A stretch of 51,484 nucleotides of DNA, taken from contig DJRI01000098.1 of assembly GCA_002440045.1 (NCBI GenBank), forward strand, positions 14,242-65,725. The letters run 5' to 3'. Each line of letters opens with the position of its first letter. Within the stretch, counting starts at the first letter, position 1. This DNA comes from Ruminococcaceae bacterium UBA6364. GTDB lineage: Bacteria; Bacillota; Clostridia; Oscillospirales; Acutalibacteraceae. The notes beneath the pieces are model-generated. The model was given only the letters and a program-made list of their open reading frames with translations. It was not told where the DNA came from and searched no databases. This document shows positions 1 through 8,369 of the stretch, one piece after another. The position numbers and the translations under genes were made by a program.

Positions 1-1
1 C

Positions 2-1177
2 ACCGACCTTTACAAATTCAATATGAATCAGGTAATCCTGCACCGCCACACCGACCTTTGCGGTCAATACTACTTCAAATGCCGCAACGAGGGAATAGTT
101 TTCACCCCCGAAATGCTTGAAGAAATAAAGGCGCAGACGGACTATCTTTGCTCGCTCACCTTTAAAAAGGACGAGCTTGATTATTTGCGTTCGATTCGCT
201 TTATTAAAAACGATTATGTTGAATTCTTGCGCCTTTGGCACCCGATTAAGGATTATGTTAACATTGAGCTTTCAAAAGACGGCGAGCTTTCGGTGGTTGT
301 TGACGGTCCGCTTTTTTCGGCGATGCAGTTTGAAATATATCTTCTTGAAATAATAAACGAAGTTTATTTCAGAATGGCTTATGATTATAATATGCTTAAA
401 GCCTCTGCCGAAGAGCGTCTTAATAAAAAAATCGAAGCCGTAAACAACGGCACTTATACGTTTTCGTTTGCCGAATTCGGCGCACGCCGCCGCCTTTCGC
501 GCGAATGGCAGGACGAGGTTTTAAGGCGTTTTACGACCGAAACAAAATGCTGTGTGGGCACGTCGGACGTTTACCTCGCAATGAAATACAATCTTACGCC
601 CATCGGTACTTATGCCCACGAATTTGTGCAGATGTATCAGGGCATTGACTCTATTCCGCTTGCATACACAAACCACTTTGCGCTTAAAGATTGGTATGAC
701 GAATACAAGGGCGACAACGGCACGGCGCTGACCGACACCGTAACGACCGACCTGTTTCTTCTTGACTTTGACCGCTCTATGGTCAACAACTACAGCGGTG
801 TTCGCCACGACAGCGGCGACCCTTACGTTTGGGGCGAAAAAATAATAGAGCATTATAAAAGCTACGGCGTTGACCCGAAAACAAAGCTTTTGCTTTTCAG
901 CGACAGCCTTGATTTTGACCGTGCACAGGAGCTTTATGACTACTTTAAAGACAAAGCAAAGGTTTCTTTCGGCATCGGCACGTTCGTTACAAACGACACC
1001 TGCGTTGAGCCGCTTAATATCGTAATTAAGCTTCAATATGTAAACGGCAGACCCGTTGCAAAGCTTTCGGACGCCGAAGGCAAGTCAATGTGCCGCGACA
1101 ATCATTATCTCGAATATTTAAAACGCTCGGTCGATTTCAGACTTGAGCGCGAAAAGATAGTCAATCCCGACCTTTAA
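2..1177 (+). CDS. pncB: Nicotinate phosphoribosyltransferase, 5' end outside window
   Basis: Converts nicotinate and PRPP to nicotinate mononucleotide, the first step of the Preiss-Handler NAD salvage route, in the cytosol. The reading frame is open to the left edge: codons before the first in-window ATG (23) read TDLYKFN, and this family has a conserved TD-Y-K-M-Q block just after its N-terminus, so the real start lies a few codons upstream of position 1 and the gene is only slightly truncated. Family landmarks are FGARRRLSRE, GTSDVYLA, the PRTase-type HDSGDP near the middle, and VSFGIGTFVTND. Length (about 390 residues) fits the bacterial enzyme. It ends at a strong bidirectional terminator shared with the convergent dockerin gene. 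A second NAD-recycling gene, pncC, lies at 17.9 kb. The assignment is firm. Confidence 0.95.
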   Translation, partial: TDLYKFNMNQVILHRHTDLCGQYYFKCRNEGIVFTPEMLEEIKAQTDYLCSLTFKKDELDYLRSIRFIKNDYVEFLRLWHPIKDYVNIELSKDGELSVVVDGPLFSAMQFEIYLLEIINEVYFRMAYDYNMLKASAEERLNKKIEAVNNGTYTFSFAEFGARRRLSREWQDEVLRRFTTETKCCVGTSDVYLAMKYNLTPIGTYAHEFVQMYQGIDSIPLAYTNHFALKDWYDEYKGDNGTALTDTVTTDLFLLDFDRSMVNNYSGVRHDSGDPYVWGEKIIEHYKSYGVDPKTKLLLFSDSLDFDRAQELYDYFKDKAKVSFGIGTFVTNDTCVEPLNIVIKLQYVNGRPVAKLSDAEGKSMCRDNHYLEYLKRSVDFRLEREKIVNPDL

Positions 1178-1195
1178 TAAAAAAACATAAAAACA

Positions 1196-1245
1196 ACCGC
1201 TCCGCCTTGAGCTTTCACCTTTGGCGGAGCGGTAAATTTTTATTT
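1196..1245. terminator. Bidirectional rho-independent terminator between pncB and dockerin gene
   Basis: Perfect 11-bp arms ACCGCTCCGCC (1196-1206) and GGCGGAGCGGT (1223-1233) with a 16-nt loop. On the plus strand an AT-rich, T-containing tract follows; on the minus strand a T-rich tract follows the other arm. It sits between two convergent stop codons and can serve both genes. Confidence 0.85.
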
Positions 1246-1250
1246 GTATT

Positions 1251-4200
1251 TTATGTGTAAAGAGCCGTGTTAACTACGCACTGATAGTCTATTGTCTCTA
1301 CGCCGCCGCTGTAGTCAAAGTCTGCGGCAAGCACATAGTCGTCATAAAGGTCTACCTGTTCGTTGGCTGCCCTTTGCGCTATTAACGCGTCCACAACGTC
1401 AACATATCCGTCGCCGTTAAGGTCGCCGCGAAGAACAAAGGTATAAATATACTTAACCTTGCCGTCTTTAAAGAGGTAAATAAGCGAGCCTGTGCCGTAA
1501 TATTCCGTTGTGCCCGAAACCTGAGACGGTACGCCGACCATATAATATCCTTCGGCAGAAAGGAAGTCGCTGACCTTTGTGCAGCCCTCCATATCCGAAT
1601 ATATTATAAGATTTTCTGTGTCAACCTCTGTTCTGCCGAGCGGCTTCAGGTCAAGAAGAACATAGTTTATTCCGTTCTCTTCGGCATAGCTTTGCGCGCG
1701 CGAGCCTTTGTAGCAGTATATCGTAAGATTTTCATGGCATCCGTTAAAAGCATAAGCGCCTATTTCGGTAACGGTGTCGGGAATCGTTATTTTTTCAAGG
1801 TTTTCGCAGTTTACAAAGCACGCTTCGCCTATTGTTTCAAAGCCGTTTTGTATTGCGACCTCTTTTACATACTTATTCTCTTTAAAAGCGCCCGCCTGAA
1901 GCTCTGTTACGGCGTGGTCGTTTATATCATAGGGAACGGTAACAACATCGCTCTTGCCGTTATATGAGATAATATTGGCGCTCTTTTCGTCGAGATAGGT
2001 GTATGTGAACTGCTCCGACGGAAGATTGCTGAAGTTTTTAACGGTTATTACCTGCGTTGAAGAAAGCAGGTTGTTGCCGATTACGGTAAGAATATATCTG
2101 CCGTTCTTTCTTACGGTTGCTTTAAGCGTGTCGGTTACGTCCTCGCCGTCAAAATAAACCTTTCTTACACCCGAGTCGCCGCATACGGGAACAAACACTA
2201 TGTCATAGGGCGTTGCGGTTTTGTCCGTCTCGCCGAAAACATATGTGGCGGTCGGTGTAACGGTGTCTATCATAACATTGTAGGAGTCCGACTCTGCGCT
2301 TTCGGTGCCTGCGCCGTTTACGGCTTTGAACTTGTAATAAGCCGAGCTGTTTTCGGTAAAGGTTATAACGTTGCCTTCAATCTTCTGCCAGCCGTCGCCG
2401 CAGTCGTAATAATATGTAACGCCCGAGGGGCATTCGTTTAACGTGCTGAGCGTAAACTTAACGTTTTCGCTTGTCCATCTGCCGAATGTGCCTTCAAAAT
2501 CAACTCTTATAAGGGGCATTACGCGGTCAATGTTTACTCTGAACTTATAGGGTTCGCTTTCAAGTCCCGAATAAGAAACGGCTTTAAAGAAGTATTCGTG
2601 GCTGCCGTCCTCGGTGACTTCAACATATTCGTCGGTGAATTTCTGCCATTCGCCGTCGTCCATTTTGATGTAGTATTCATAAATACCCGAGAAAGCCGTG
2701 GCTTCGGGGGTGAATCTTACGGCGTCGGCAACCCAACTGCCGTTTTCATAATCCTTGCCGCCGCTCTCGGCCTTTACGTTTGATATTTCGGGAGCTTTTC
2801 CGTCGCGGACGAAGCCGTCGGAAGCGTAAATTTCCGAAACGTTGCCCGCTTTATCTGTCGCTCTGAACTCAATAACGCCCTTGAACTCCGACGAACAAAG
2901 CACTGCTTCACTGCCCTCATAAAGCGCCCATTCGCCTGCTTCGCCGCCCTCCGGAGACAGTCTGTATTCTATTTTTTCTATGCCTGCAACGCCGTGGTCA
3001 ACCGCGTTTACCGTTGCGGCAATGTCTCCGCTGAAGAACTTGCCGAATTTTTCGGAGTCGATAACTCTTGAAGCGGCGTCAGAAGGGAGCTGTGACAGCG
3101 AAACCGACGTAATTTCGGGGGCTTCGGTATCAATATTTGTAATTTCAACCGTTCTTGTTGCCGAAAGTCCGCTTCCCGTTGTAAGAACAACCGTATACGT
3201 TCCGTTTTCGGTTACTGTAAACGACGTGCTGCCTTTAATGCTTTCGCCGTTTAAAGTAAGCTCTTTAATGCCCGAAGCGCCGTAAGAAGCGCTGTCTATT
3301 GCAACGTCGAAAGAAGACGAGGTTATTTCGGTCAAAGCGGGAACAAGCTCAAACGACGGCTCAACCTTGTCGATTTTAACCGAATAAATTTCGGACTCGT
3401 CACTTTCAAGCTTGTGGCTGTTGACAGCCTTGAAGCGATATGTTTCGTCAATATTTTCGGAAACGGTAAGCTCGTTTGAAAGAAGCTCCATCCAAGCGTT
3501 TTCGTCGCCGCCCGTTTTGTACATATATGTTGCACCCTCAAGCTCGTGGGTTGACGTGAGCGTAAATTTAACGTCGCCCGCAGTCCAGTCGCCAACAGTA
3601 CCATCAACCGCAACGCTTATTACGGGCTTGCCGTAAACAATTACAGGGAAAGTGCCCTCGGCGCTTCTGCCGGCGTGAGTATAAACAACTCTTACGTTCT
3701 GTATAACGTCATAAAGCTCCGGGTCAAACGTGCTGTAATCAATTGTGTAATCGGTAACGGCTTCGCTTTCTGCGTTTGAATAGTTCGCCGTAACCTCAAG
3801 CCCTGTGAGGTCAAGCTCTTTTTCGCCCTCAAGGTATTCGTATTTATCGGGGGCTTTTATGTCTATTGATTCAACAGCCTTTGAATAAACGGTTATCGGG
3901 AACACCCCGTTAAGCGTTTCGCCCGCACGCGTAACCGAAACTATTATGTACTGCTCTGCGTCAAGTATATCGGTATTTATCTCTTTTACCGTATAGTCAT
4001 CAACCTTTACTTTGAGCATATCCTCGGTAAAGCTGTCGGCGTCGGAATAATACGGTTTAAGAGCGTCTTTTGAATATGTAAGATAAACCTCCATACCGCT
4101 GAGGTCAAGCTCGGTATTTCCTTCAATGTATTCCTTCTTTGAAGGCGGCGTAATTGTTATGCTCGTCGGCGCAACCTCTACAAGATTTACGGTTTTTCTT

Positions 4201-6248
4201 ACTTCTGTGTGCTGTACTCTTGTTGAAAGATAAAGATAAAGCTCTGCACTGCCTGCGGCTTTTGCCGTAACAACGCCGCCCTCGCTTATTGAAGCAAGGC
4301 TGTTTTCGGTGTTTTGTCCGCTCGGCTTTACAACCGCGTTAAGCGACTCCCACGGGGCGTTGCCGTCGTCGTCTGCCATGCCCCAGGCGTTCATTTGGTT
4401 TGTAAGTCTTGACGGATATGTTTTATAGGAATACTGCCTCGGGAAGTCCACAACAACAGAGTCGTCGCCGACAATGTATGCGTCGGTATATTTATCAATA
4501 AGACCTGCGCTTGTTACCTTTACCTCGGCTGTTTTTGTAATACCGCAAACGGTTGCGCTTACAACTGTTTTTTGGTTATTGAACGCCGTTCTGCCGCCCG
4601 CGTCTCTGCCGTGAACGGTTCCGTCCTCAGAAACGGTTGCAATATCTGCGTTTTCAACGCTCCATTTTACCGTGTCAAGAAGAGTTGTTTCATAGTCCGA
4701 CGGCGCGTTGACTTTTATCGAGAGCTTTGTCTGCTCGCCCTCTTTAACGCTTAACGTACCTGTTATTTCAAAGTCGGTTATAGCTTTGCCCGAGGTTATT
4801 GTTATTGAGTCCGTAACTTCAGACGAGCCGTAAGCCGCTCTTACCCATACCGTTGAAACACCGGGGGCAACGCCCGTGAGCAAGCCGTTTTTGTCAACCG
4901 TTATAAAGCTGTTTGAAGCAGGCTCAGAGTCGGTTGCAAAAACAATACTGTCGGTCGCGCTGTCATAAATACCCCAATCCCTTGTAACGCCCGAATTGTT
5001 GTTAAGGCGCTCGGGGAATACGGTTGCCGTAAGCTGTTGAGAGTTGCCGATGCCTATGCTTTCACTGCCGCTTATTTCAACAGAAGAAAGAGTGTTAAGA
5101 ACGGAGCGTGTAACGCGCATTGGGAACTCTTTTATAACAGAGCCGATTTTTGCGGTTATTGTAACCTCTTTATAGAATGTAACGCCGCTGCCGCCGTCAA
5201 GACCCGTAACAATGCCGTTTGAATCGACTATTGCAACGGACGGGTCGGAGCTTGACCATGTAAGGTCGCCGTAATATGCGCCTGCGGGCGTTACGTTTTC
5301 AACTGCAAGCTGTGTTGTTTTGCCCTCGGCAACGCTTGAAGAACCCGTGATTGAAAAATCTTTGACGGGATATGCGCTTTGCTCTAAAACGGTGAAAGTA
5401 ACCGTATCCGAAAAAGCCGCATAAAGAGTGCTTTCGGGGTTAACCTTTACGGTGCAGGTGCCCGCCGCCTTGAATGTTACAAGGCCGTCGGACGAAACGT
5501 CGGCGCATTTTGAAGATTCGGAGTCGAACGCATTCTTACCGACGCTCCACTTAACGCCCTGTTTAAGTCTTACGGGCGTGCAAACGCCGTAAAGCTGAAC
5601 GGCAGCGCCGACCGCAACGGTTTTCGGAACAACCTTTTTGTTTGTAATATGAACAGCCGTGGGCGCAACCGACGCCACAACGCTTTTTTCAACAACAACT
5701 TCTACGGTGTCGCTGCCGAGCTTATTTCCTTCGGCATCGTAAACGGTCGCGGTGATTTTGACGTTCATATTGTCAAGCGCGGCCTTTAAAGACGCCGCAA
5801 GCTCGTCGCCGACAACGCTTGCAACAACGGCGACAATCGCGTCGTTATTTGTGTTGTCAAGGTCTATGTTTGAATCGTCTATCGTTTTCCAAATCTGGTC
5901 TGCGAGCGACGGTCCGACAATAGGAAGCGACGCTATGTTTTCGTCTATCCAAAGCTGAATAACGGCGCGCTTTGAATAGTCATATGCCGTCACCTTTCCG
6001 GTTTCGTCAACATCTGCTAAAAGCGGCAGGTTGCTTACCCACTCAACAGTGGTTTCACCGCTCACTTCGGACGATATTTTTGCGCTGAGTTCAACGCTTC
6101 TGTACTCTTGCAAGTAAATCAAATCGGTTACCTGCGTGTCGCCGTTATATATTTCGACAACGGAATCGGCATACGCCGCAACGGGAACGCACGATAAAAC
6201 GATTACTACGCTCAGAATAATTCCGAGCATTTGTTTTACTTTATTCAT
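1251..6248 (-). CDS. Secreted multi-domain Ig-like/BspA-LRR protein with C-terminal dockerin
   Basis: Large 1665-residue exported surface protein. Residues 1-27 are a signal peptide (Lys at the start, hydrophobic core, cleavage after AYA). Residues about 190-690 hold several bacterial Ig-like group 2 (BIG_2) units, recognisable by repeated WS...A.V...G.VTG and ISG-type strands. Two BIG_3-like units begin near 705 and 800, each with (E)YIEG or EYLEG, ELDL(S/T)G and (T/N)YS. Residues about 870-1420 are further Ig-like, calcium-independent repeats with YxFKAV-N and DKVxP motifs. About 1425-1540 is a BspA-type leucine-rich stretch (ITIPDTVTEIGAYAF). Residues 1608-1665 are a type I dockerin with two calcium-loop-like repeats, starting DLNGDGYVD and DFDYSGGVE. 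No catalytic domain is evident. The architecture fits an adhesin or structural partner attached to a cohesin-bearing scaffold elsewhere. The start is supported by an AAAGGAGGC site 8 nt upstream. Confidence 0.85.
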   Translation of the reverse strand: MNKVKQMLGIILSVVIVLSCVPVAAYADSVVEIYNGDTQVTDLIYLQEYRSVELSAKISSEVSGETTVEWVSNLPLLADVDETGKVTAYDYSKRAVIQLWIDENIASLPIVGPSLADQIWKTIDDSNIDLDNTNNDAIVAVVASVVGDELAASLKAALDNMNVKITATVYDAEGNKLGSDTVEVVVEKSVVASVAPTAVHITNKKVVPKTVAVGAAVQLYGVCTPVRLKQGVKWSVGKNAFDSESSKCADVSSDGLVTFKAAGTCTVKVNPESTLYAAFSDTVTFTVLEQSAYPVKDFSITGSSSVAEGKTTQLAVENVTPAGAYYGDLTWSSSDPSVAIVDSNGIVTGLDGGSGVTFYKEVTITAKIGSVIKEFPMRVTRSVLNTLSSVEISGSESIGIGNSQQLTATVFPERLNNNSGVTRDWGIYDSATDSIVFATDSEPASNSFITVDKNGLLTGVAPGVSTVWVRAAYGSSEVTDSITITSGKAITDFEITGTLSVKEGEQTKLSIKVNAPSDYETTLLDTVKWSVENADIATVSEDGTVHGRDAGGRTAFNNQKTVVSATVCGITKTAEVKVTSAGLIDKYTDAYIVGDDSVVVDFPRQYSYKTYPSRLTNQMNAWGMADDDGNAPWESLNAVVKPSGQNTENSLASISEGGVVTAKAAGSAELYLYLSTRVQHTEVRKTVNLVEVAPTSITITPPSKKEYIEGNTELDLSGMEVYLTYSKDALKPYYSDADSFTEDMLKVKVDDYTVKEINTDILDAEQYIIVSVTRAGETLNGVFPITVYSKAVESIDIKAPDKYEYLEGEKELDLTGLEVTANYSNAESEAVTDYTIDYSTFDPELYDVIQNVRVVYTHAGRSAEGTFPVIVYGKPVISVAVDGTVGDWTAGDVKFTLTSTHELEGATYMYKTGGDENAWMELLSNELTVSENIDETYRFKAVNSHKLESDESEIYSVKIDKVEPSFELVPALTEITSSSFDVAIDSASYGASGIKELTLNGESIKGSTSFTVTENGTYTVVLTTGSGLSATRTVEITNIDTEAPEITSVSLSQLPSDAASRVIDSEKFGKFFSGDIAATVNAVDHGVAGIEKIEYRLSPEGGEAGEWALYEGSEAVLCSSEFKGVIEFRATDKAGNVSEIYASDGFVRDGKAPEISNVKAESGGKDYENGSWVADAVRFTPEATAFSGIYEYYIKMDDGEWQKFTDEYVEVTEDGSHEYFFKAVSYSGLESEPYKFRVNIDRVMPLIRVDFEGTFGRWTSENVKFTLSTLNECPSGVTYYYDCGDGWQKIEGNVITFTENSSAYYKFKAVNGAGTESAESDSYNVMIDTVTPTATYVFGETDKTATPYDIVFVPVCGDSGVRKVYFDGEDVTDTLKATVRKNGRYILTVIGNNLLSSTQVITVKNFSNLPSEQFTYTYLDEKSANIISYNGKSDVVTVPYDINDHAVTELQAGAFKENKYVKEVAIQNGFETIGEACFVNCENLEKITIPDTVTEIGAYAFNGCHENLTIYCYKGSRAQSYAEENGINYVLLDLKPLGRTEVDTENLIIYSDMEGCTKVSDFLSAEGYYMVGVPSQVSGTTEYYGTGSLIYLFKDGKVKYIYTFVLRGDLNGDGYVDVVDALIAQRAANEQVDLYDDYVLAADFDYSGGVETIDYQCVVNTALYT

Positions 6249-6339
6249 AAAGAGCCTCCTTTAAAAAGAATTTGCCTGTCTTAAGAACTAAAATCTGCCG
6301 GTTGTGCATTTCTTAAGATTTCTTAATATTTGCATTTAT

Positions 6340-6368
6340 ATAATATCACATCGCTCAACTCGGGTCAA
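6340..6368 (-). promoter_or_regulatory. Sigma-A-type promoter of the 1665-residue dockerin gene
   Basis: Read on the minus strand: -35 TTGACC (6368-6363), 17-bp spacer, -10 TATTAT (6345-6340), about 90 bp before the start codon. Good match in both boxes and spacing. Confidence 0.6.
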
Positions 6369-6462
6369 TTAAATAATCTTGTTAAAATTAACCAAAATAA
6401 TGCGGTTAGCGAATGCATACTCTTGCCGAAAAAACCAATAATATACGCGGTGGTGATTAATC

Positions 6463-6906
6463 TTGACCGGAATTATCGTTGCAATAGTATCCGGCGCTTT
6501 AATGAGCGTTCAGGGAGTTTTTAACGAAGGACTTACAAAACAGACCTCTATTTGGATGTCGGCTTCGTTCGTTCAGCTGACTGCTTTTATTTTTTGCCTT
6601 GCGGCGTGGTTTTTTACGGGGCGCGAAGGCTCTGTTTCGGCAATTTTTTCAATAGATAACAAATATATGCTTCTCGGCGGCGTTTTCGGCGCGCTTATAA
6701 CATATACCGTTATAAGAAGTATGTCGGCTTTAGGCCCTGCGCAAGCCGTTATGATAATTGTCACAGCCCAGCTCATAACCGCATATTTAATAGAGCTTTT
6801 CGGGCTTTTCGGCATAGACAAAACGCCCTTTAAATGGCAAAAGCTTTTGGGCGCGGCAATTACGGTAGCGGGAATTATTCTGTTTAAAGCCGATTTTAAA
6901 AAATAA
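6463..6906 (+). CDS. Small DMT-superfamily (DUF606/YdcZ-like) membrane transporter
   Basis: 147-residue integral membrane protein with five predicted helices at about 4-22, 34-51, 68-88, 92-114 and 124-140. The GALMSVQGVFNEGL start and the final helix ending in a short Lys-rich tail (ILFKADFKK) fit the DUF606/EamA-like half-size members of the drug/metabolite transporter superfamily, which commonly work as dimers. Substrate cannot be told from sequence. The start is TTG, chosen because GGTGGTGAT lies just upstream and the helix begins immediately; the longer overlapping frame from 6330 is in a different phase and has no family features. The gene stands alone, diverging from the dockerin gene and converging with plsC. 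Confidence 0.75.
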   Translation: MTGIIVAIVSGALMSVQGVFNEGLTKQTSIWMSASFVQLTAFIFCLAAWFFTGREGSVSAIFSIDNKYMLLGGVFGALITYTVIRSMSALGPAQAVMIIVTAQLITAYLIELFGLFGIDKTPFKWQKLLGAAITVAGIILFKADFKK

Positions 6907-7004
6907 CGGCATCGGCACTTCAAAGCACAAAAATGGCTGAAAAAAGCCCGGACAGCAAAAAAACAGGAAAAGGGTAATTATTTGCTTTTTGCTATGAATT
7001 AATC

Positions 7005-7050
7005 TTAGGCATAAGAGGGTCGAACCGATACGGTTTTAAAACGCCCTCTT
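7005..7050. repeat. Copy 1 of dispersed TAGGCATAAGAGGG element
   Basis: Starts TTAGGCATAAGAGGGTCGAA, nearly identical to sites at 36071-36117 and 47152-47168. Here AAGAGGG (7013-7019) also pairs with CCCTCTT (7044-7050), giving a possible stem-loop. It lies between convergent genes. Confidence 0.6.
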
Positions 7051-7241
7051 TTCGCCGTTACTTCGTCAAAAAGCCTCGCAAGGCGACAGCGTTGCTTCGT
7101 TTTTCCCTTGTACCGACAAAAATATGACATTTTAAAACTGCGAAGTACCCAAAAAGCTTTATTCTCCGCATCCTCGGGCGTTATTCTTCTTGCAATGCCC
7201 GTAAACGCCTTCTGCATCTCTGCAGATAAACACAAGCTCAC
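7005..7241 (-). other. Possible small ORF overlapping the dispersed repeat; coding status doubtful
   Basis: A 78-codon open frame (GTG at 7239-7241; an in-frame TTG two codons later is better spaced from GAGAGGTG). The product would be basic, with no signal peptide, membrane segment or recognised domain; the middle is rich in Lys, Arg, Cys and Phe. Its last codons are exactly the end of the repeat element (the TAA stop is the TTA of TTAGGCATAA), so the frame may simply run through a non-coding repeat. The N-terminal thirty codons have an ordinary protein-like composition, so a truncated gene fused to a repeat is also possible. I cannot assign a function. Confidence 0.3.
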
Positions 7242-7254
7242 CTCTCAAATATAT

Positions 7255-7283
7255 AATCGCGATTTAATAAATCGTGATTTAAT
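7255..7283. repeat. Short tandem repeat in plsC downstream gap
   Basis: AATCGCGATTTAAT (7255-7268) and AATCGTGATTTAAT (7270-7283), 13 of 14 identical, each containing an AATC-GATT dyad. Lies just upstream of the doubtful small ORF on the minus strand; could be a regulator site or chance AT-rich repetition. Confidence 0.4.
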
Positions 7284-7317
7284 ATTATTACAGCCGCTGT
7301 ATTCAAAAAAATCAAGT

Positions 7318-7360
7318 CTTTTTAAAAAGCAAAAACCGCGGCGAAGAAAAACTCTTCGCC
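7318..7360 (-). terminator. Rho-independent terminator of plsC
   Basis: On the minus strand GGCGAAGA (7360-7353) and TCTTCGCC (7347-7340) form an 8-bp stem with a 5-nt loop, followed by two T-runs. It lies about 40 bp beyond the plsC stop. Confidence 0.75.
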
Positions 7361-7398
7361 CCAGCTGTTTTGTTACAATATACCTTTATTAGCGCCGT

Positions 7399-8169
7399 TT
7401 ATTCGGCAATTTGAGGTGTGCTGCTTTCTTTTTCTCTTTCTTCTCTCTGCCTGTCGCGCTCGTCGCTTATCATTTGTCTTATAGCGGCGGGCATTCTTTT
7501 AAAGTCGTCTCTTGAAAGACCCTTTGTTTCAATTGCGGGCAAAAACGTTACATAAATCGTGCCGGGAACAACATTGCCCGTTGCTTCAAGGCGCTCACGC
7601 GTGCCCTCGATAAGCACGGGAACGACCTTTGCGCCCGTTTCCATTGCTATTTTCATAGCGCCGCCCTTAAACACGCCGAGCTGTCCGTCTTTAGAGCGCG
7701 TGCCCTCGGGGAATATTACCATACTTCTGCCGTTTTTGACAAGCTCGATAGCCTCTTGAAGTGAGCCGTGCGCCGCACGCTTGTTTTTTCTGTCGATAAA
7801 CACGCAGTCCATAAGCCACATCCATTTGTGAACTATCGGGAGCTTTTGCGCTTCTTTTTTTGATATGAACGCGCAGGGCTTCGGAGTGTTGAGTATAACT
7901 GCCGGAAAGTCGAAAACGCCGCTGTGGTTCGGCGTATAAATTATCGGCTCGTTTTCGGGGATATTTTCGATTCCCTTTACAACAAACTTAATACCCGCCA
8001 TATCCATAAGCGGATTGAGCCACTTATAAAGCGCGGCGTCAACAAACGGCTTGTACTCGTTCCAATCACCGTTTTCTTTAAGCTTTATGCCCTTTTTAAG
8101 CTCGGGGTTTAAAGCCACAAGCGAAGTAACGAATTTTGTCATCCATCTTACTGTCAGCAATGATTTCAT
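7399..8169 (-). CDS. plsC: 1-acyl-sn-glycerol-3-phosphate acyltransferase (PlsC family)
   Basis: Transfers an acyl chain to lysophosphatidic acid to make phosphatidic acid for membrane lipids, at the inner face of the membrane. The 256-residue protein has acyltransferase block I NHSGVFD (the His and Asp are the catalytic pair of the NHx4D motif), block II around FIDRKN, block III FPEGTRSKDG and block IV with VVPVLIEGTRE. A mildly hydrophobic stretch precedes block I. The start ATG has GAGGA upstream, a plausible promoter precedes it and a clean hairpin terminator follows, so it appears to be a single-gene unit. Other members of the family acylate different lysolipids; the general assignment is secure, acyl-donor preference is not visible. 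Confidence 0.9.
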   Translation of the reverse strand: MKSLLTVRWMTKFVTSLVALNPELKKGIKLKENGDWNEYKPFVDAALYKWLNPLMDMAGIKFVVKGIENIPENEPIIYTPNHSGVFDFPAVILNTPKPCAFISKKEAQKLPIVHKWMWLMDCVFIDRKNKRAAHGSLQEAIELVKNGRSMVIFPEGTRSKDGQLGVFKGGAMKIAMETGAKVVPVLIEGTRERLEATGNVVPGTIYVTFLPAIETKGLSRDDFKRMPAAIRQMISDERDRQREEREKESSTPQIAE

Positions 8170-8247
8170 AAAAAATCCTCAAATCCTTTTACTTTCTGAA
8201 ATTACCCTTTTAAAAAGTCCGCAAATCAAAACAGGGTTACTGCTGAT

Positions 8248-8275
8248 ATTTTACCACGCTAACGGCAAATTTCAA
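8248..8275 (-). promoter_or_regulatory. Probable plsC promoter
   Basis: On the minus strand: -35 TTGAAA (8275-8270), 16-bp spacer, -10 TAAAAT (8253-8248), about 80 bp before the plsC start. Box matches are good, spacer one short of optimal. Confidence 0.5.
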
Positions 8276-8369
8276 GTAAAATCGCAAAATATTTACGGAT
8301 TTCTTGATTGAGGGCACACATTATGCTAATATAAAAAATACAGATATTCAGAAAGCGAGGTCGGAACGA

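Noticed and set aside
521..1036. 171-codon minus-strand frame inside pncB
   Set aside because: Shadow frame of a clearly assigned gene with unlikely composition and no ribosome site.
6330..6524. 64-codon frame before the DMT transporter gene
   Set aside because: Overlaps the promoter region of the dockerin gene and the start of the transporter in another phase; no family features.
7005..7030. tRNA-like GGTTCGA motif on the minus strand
   Set aside because: The bases flanking TTCGA do not form a T-stem and no acceptor, D or anticodon arms are present.
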